Assembly: GCA_013289795.1 (NCBI GenBank)
Contig: JABCZH010000011.1
Coordinates: 1 to 64,000 of the forward strand
From: Acidobacteriota bacterium
Lineage (GTDB): Bacteria > Acidobacteriota > Terriglobia > Terriglobales > Acidobacteriaceae
Direction: 5' to 3'
Length of the DNA: 64,000 nucleotides
The notes beneath the pieces were generated by a model. That model saw nothing but the letters and a program-made list of their open reading frames with translations, did no database searches and had not been told where the DNA came from. Position 1 is the stretch's first letter, and every line of letters starts with the position of its first letter. Position numbers and translations under genes: made by a program. Shown here in pieces: positions 61,948 through 64,000 of this stretch.

Positions 61948-63927
61948 CTAGGAGGAGGTAGCGGCGTAGGCCAGTGACTCCGAGGTTTCCACGACTTCTC
62001 GAATTTTGTTGGCCAGCGCCCCTAAACTGAAGGGCTTTGACAGAAACCGCACGGTGACGTCAATGTTCCCGTGCCGCAAAACCGTGTTTTCTGCGTAGCC
62101 GGAGACAAACAGGGTCTTCATGTCTGGCCGCTCAGCGGCTAGTTGTGCAGCCAGTTGCGGGCCGCTCATTTTCGGCATCACCACGTCGGAAATCATCAAA
62201 TGGATTGGCCCACTGTACTCCCGCGAGACCCGTAGCGCATCGACTCCATTCTCAGCTGTGATCACGGTGTAACCACAGCTAACCAGGAATTCATTAGTGG
62301 ACGCGCGCACCGCGGCTTCGTCCTCTACCAACAGCACCGTCTCCCGCCCGCGAGGTGAAGTTTGCCCCATCTGGGGGGGCCGTTCCACCTCGCTCGCGCG
62401 GTGCACCCGTGGCAGATAGATCTTGAACGTGGTGCCGAGTCCGGGTTCACTGTACACCCAAATAAACCCCTCACTCTGCTTCACGATTCCGTAAGCTGTC
62501 GCCAGCCCCAGCCCCGTGCCTTTGCCCGCTTCTTTGGTGGTGTAAAAGGGTTCAAAGATGTGATTCAAGTGTTCCGCTGGAATCCCCTCGCCGGAATCTG
62601 AGACTGCCAGCAAGGCATATTCTCCTGCGGGAACGACCACATGTTTCTGCACGTAGGTTTGGTCGAGCGTAACGTTCGACGTCTCGATGGTCAGCTTGCC
62701 GCCCCGCGGCATGGCATCCCGCGCGTTGGTCGCAAGGTTCATCACCACCTGCTCAATCTGCGCCGGGTCCGCCTTCACTTTCACCAGATCTTGTCCCGGA
62801 ACAAATAGCAACTGAATATCTTCCCCGATCAAGCGCGGCAGCATGTGGACAATGTCCTCCACCACTTTGTTCAAGTCGAGCACTCGCAGCGATTGCATCT
62901 GTTTGCGTCCAAAGGCCAGCAGTTGGCGCGTTAATTCCGCCGCCCGCCGCGTGGCGGTGATGATTTCGTCAATCTTCTTTCGGGATGGGTCTTCTGCTCC
63001 CAGCGAATCCAGCACCAACTCGGCATACGCGCTGATTACCAGCAGCAGATTGTTGAAATCGTGGGCCACGCCACCCGCCAGCAATCCGATGGCGTCCATC
63101 TTCTGCGCTTGCTGAAGCTGCGATTCCAGATTCCTTTGGTCGGTGATGTCCCGTCCGGTGGAAATGAAGTGGCTGATTCGTCCCGCTGGGTTTCGCATCG
63201 GCGTGATCATCTTTTCAATGATGAAGGTATCGCCGTTTTTCTTCCGGTTCATCACCGTCCCGTGGAACACTTTTCCCGAAAGCACCGTGTTCCACATTTC
63301 TTCGTAGAGTTCCCCGGCTTGTTGGTCGGACTTCAGGATTCCCAACGTCTGCCCAATCACTTCGTCACTCGTATATCCGGTCAGCTTTTCAAACGCCGGG
63401 TTCACGTATTCCAAAACACCGGCGCTGTTGGTGATCATCACCAGGTCCGGGGATTGTTCCACGCTGCTTCTGAGCTTTTGCAGTGTCTCTTCTGAAGTGC
63501 GGTGTTGCCGTTGCTTGAGGTGGGCTTCAATCCCGCTCAGAATATAGAGAGCCAGGCAGGGGCCGGTCCGGTTACACCCCTGGGGCTGGCTGCAGGCTGC
63601 GGCCTGGATCGCAGCCTCCATCCCCCCGTGGTTGAAGTACTCTCCCAGAAAAACCGCGGGAATGCGAACCTCAGTTCCATCCGGATGACGCAACCAATGT
63701 CGCGCGCCCCCATTCCCCTCGGGGTAGTCAACCAACAACAGGTCATACTCCGACGCCTTTAGCTGAGACCGGGTTTCTTCCCGGGTGTGGACGCAGTCGA
63801 TTTTCATCTGCTCTGTCCCGGCGCGCAGCAGCAGATCACGCAGGTCGGTGAGGTCCGCCTGGCCTTCCCCGGCCAGCAAGATCCGCAGTCGCTTGCTGCC
63901 GTTTCCGTTAGTCTTTGTCCCTTTCAT
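61948..63927 (-). CDS. Hybrid sensor histidine kinase (PAS, HisKA, HATPase, receiver)
   Basis: 659 residues, cytoplasmic. N-terminal receiver-like domain (about 14-110, possible Asp in YDLLLVDYPE) with Cys112, Cys118 and Cys124 just after; PAS domain (about 145-262: DLVMITNSAGVLEYVNPAFE, FISTGRDITDQ); HisKA with His289 (GLLAGGVAHDFNNLLLVISA); HATPase with NLATNARDAMPRGG, SDSGEGIPAEHL and GKGTGLGLATAYGIVKQ; C-terminal receiver (530-645) with Asp581 (MISDVVMP) and Lys in FLSKPFS. It autophosphorylates and relays to its own receiver. No phosphotransfer protein or regulator is adjacent. Confidence 0.93.
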   Translation of the reverse strand: MKGTKTNGNGSKRLRILLAGEGQADLTDLRDLLLRAGTEQMKIDCVHTREETRSQLKASEYDLLLVDYPEGNGGARHWLRHPDGTEVRIPAVFLGEYFNHGGMEAAIQAAACSQPQGCNRTGPCLALYILSGIEAHLKQRQHRTSEETLQKLRSSVEQSPDLVMITNSAGVLEYVNPAFEKLTGYTSDEVIGQTLGILKSDQQAGELYEEMWNTVLSGKVFHGTVMNRKKNGDTFIIEKMITPMRNPAGRISHFISTGRDITDQRNLESQLQQAQKMDAIGLLAGGVAHDFNNLLLVISAYAELVLDSLGAEDPSRKKIDEIITATRRAAELTRQLLAFGRKQMQSLRVLDLNKVVEDIVHMLPRLIGEDIQLLFVPGQDLVKVKADPAQIEQVVMNLATNARDAMPRGGKLTIETSNVTLDQTYVQKHVVVPAGEYALLAVSDSGEGIPAEHLNHIFEPFYTTKEAGKGTGLGLATAYGIVKQSEGFIWVYSEPGLGTTFKIYLPRVHRASEVERPPQMGQTSPRGRETVLLVEDEAAVRASTNEFLVSCGYTVITAENGVDALRVSREYSGPIHLMISDVVMPKMSGPQLAAQLAAERPDMKTLFVSGYAENTVLRHGNIDVTVRFLSKPFSLGALANKIREVVETSESLAYAATSS

Positions 63928-64000
63928 GGGCGCGCTGCTCCAGCTACCCTTTACATCGGAACGCAGCCGCTACAGCTTCGCCTCAGGAGGACAGATTCGA
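63928..64000. other. Window end, no gene seen
   Basis: 73 bases upstream of the histidine-kinase start codon. Nothing recognised apart from its presumed upstream region. Confidence 0.4.

Overview
The window reads as chromosome of a moderately high-G+C, Gram-negative, heterotrophic bacterium. BamA, a Skp/OmpH-like chaperone, TonB and lipoprotein genes imply an outer membrane. Large eukaryotic-type Ser/Thr kinases (one with a TolB/WD40-like C-terminus, one fused to a PDZ plus multi-TM sensor), MacB-type permeases without ATPase neighbours and an ECF sigma/anti-sigma/DUF3106 cluster together suggest Acidobacteriota (Terriglobia-like). That assignment is inference from gene content, not from a marker-gene search.

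Layout. 1-1967: right end of an integrative element. It holds a tandemly duplicated small membrane-protein gene, an excisionase-like HTH gene overlapping a tyrosine integrase gene, and a tRNA-Val(CAC) whose 3' end faces the integrase. 2.2-4.2 kb: ECF sigma factor, zinc-finger anti-sigma factor and a DUF3106 periplasmic protein. 4.2-9.1 kb (minus): proline dehydrogenase, CDGSH Fe-S protein, UBP-type zinc finger, thioredoxin reductase, a secreted unknown and a seven-bladed propeller. 9.3-16.7 kb: SpoIIE/RsbU-type phosphatase, kelch protein, GT87 membrane protein, DinB-like protein and a sodium/solute symporter. 16.9-25.4 kb: asparagine synthetase, GT39 glycosyltransferase, SQD1-like UDP-sulfoquinovose synthase, MltG, a DUF4292 lipoprotein and an FtsX-type permease. 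25.5-29.9 kb: translation cluster rplM-rpsI-rpsB-tsf-pyrH-frr with hairpin repeats between genes. 29.9-39.4 kb: BaiN-type flavoprotein, molybdopterin oxidoreductase, bamA, skp-like gene, tonB and alr.

39.4-41.8 kb is an accessory islet of five small, mostly unrecognised minus-strand genes, including a BrnA-type antitoxin without BrnT, plus a decayed zinc-ribbon gene. 41.9-46.4 kb: alpha/beta hydrolase, GNAT, glyA, GT4. 46.5-49.6 kb: PilZ protein and a MarR-YceI-pirin unit with a shared operator-like motif. 49.8-55.2 kb: two convergent Ser/Thr kinases. 55.3-56.8 kb: a secreted unknown and RNase P RNA. 57-63.9 kb: two MacB-type permeases, two convergent HpnI-like glycosyltransferases and a hybrid histidine kinase.

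Two themes recur. First, several genes have a -10-like hexamer 6-11 bases before a start codon with no Shine-Dalgarno, which suggests leaderless mRNAs. Second, intergenic spaces carry families of short low-complexity or inverted repeats. The most novel candidates are the BrnA-centred islet and the PDZ/multi-TM/GAF/zinc-ribbon Ser/Thr kinase.
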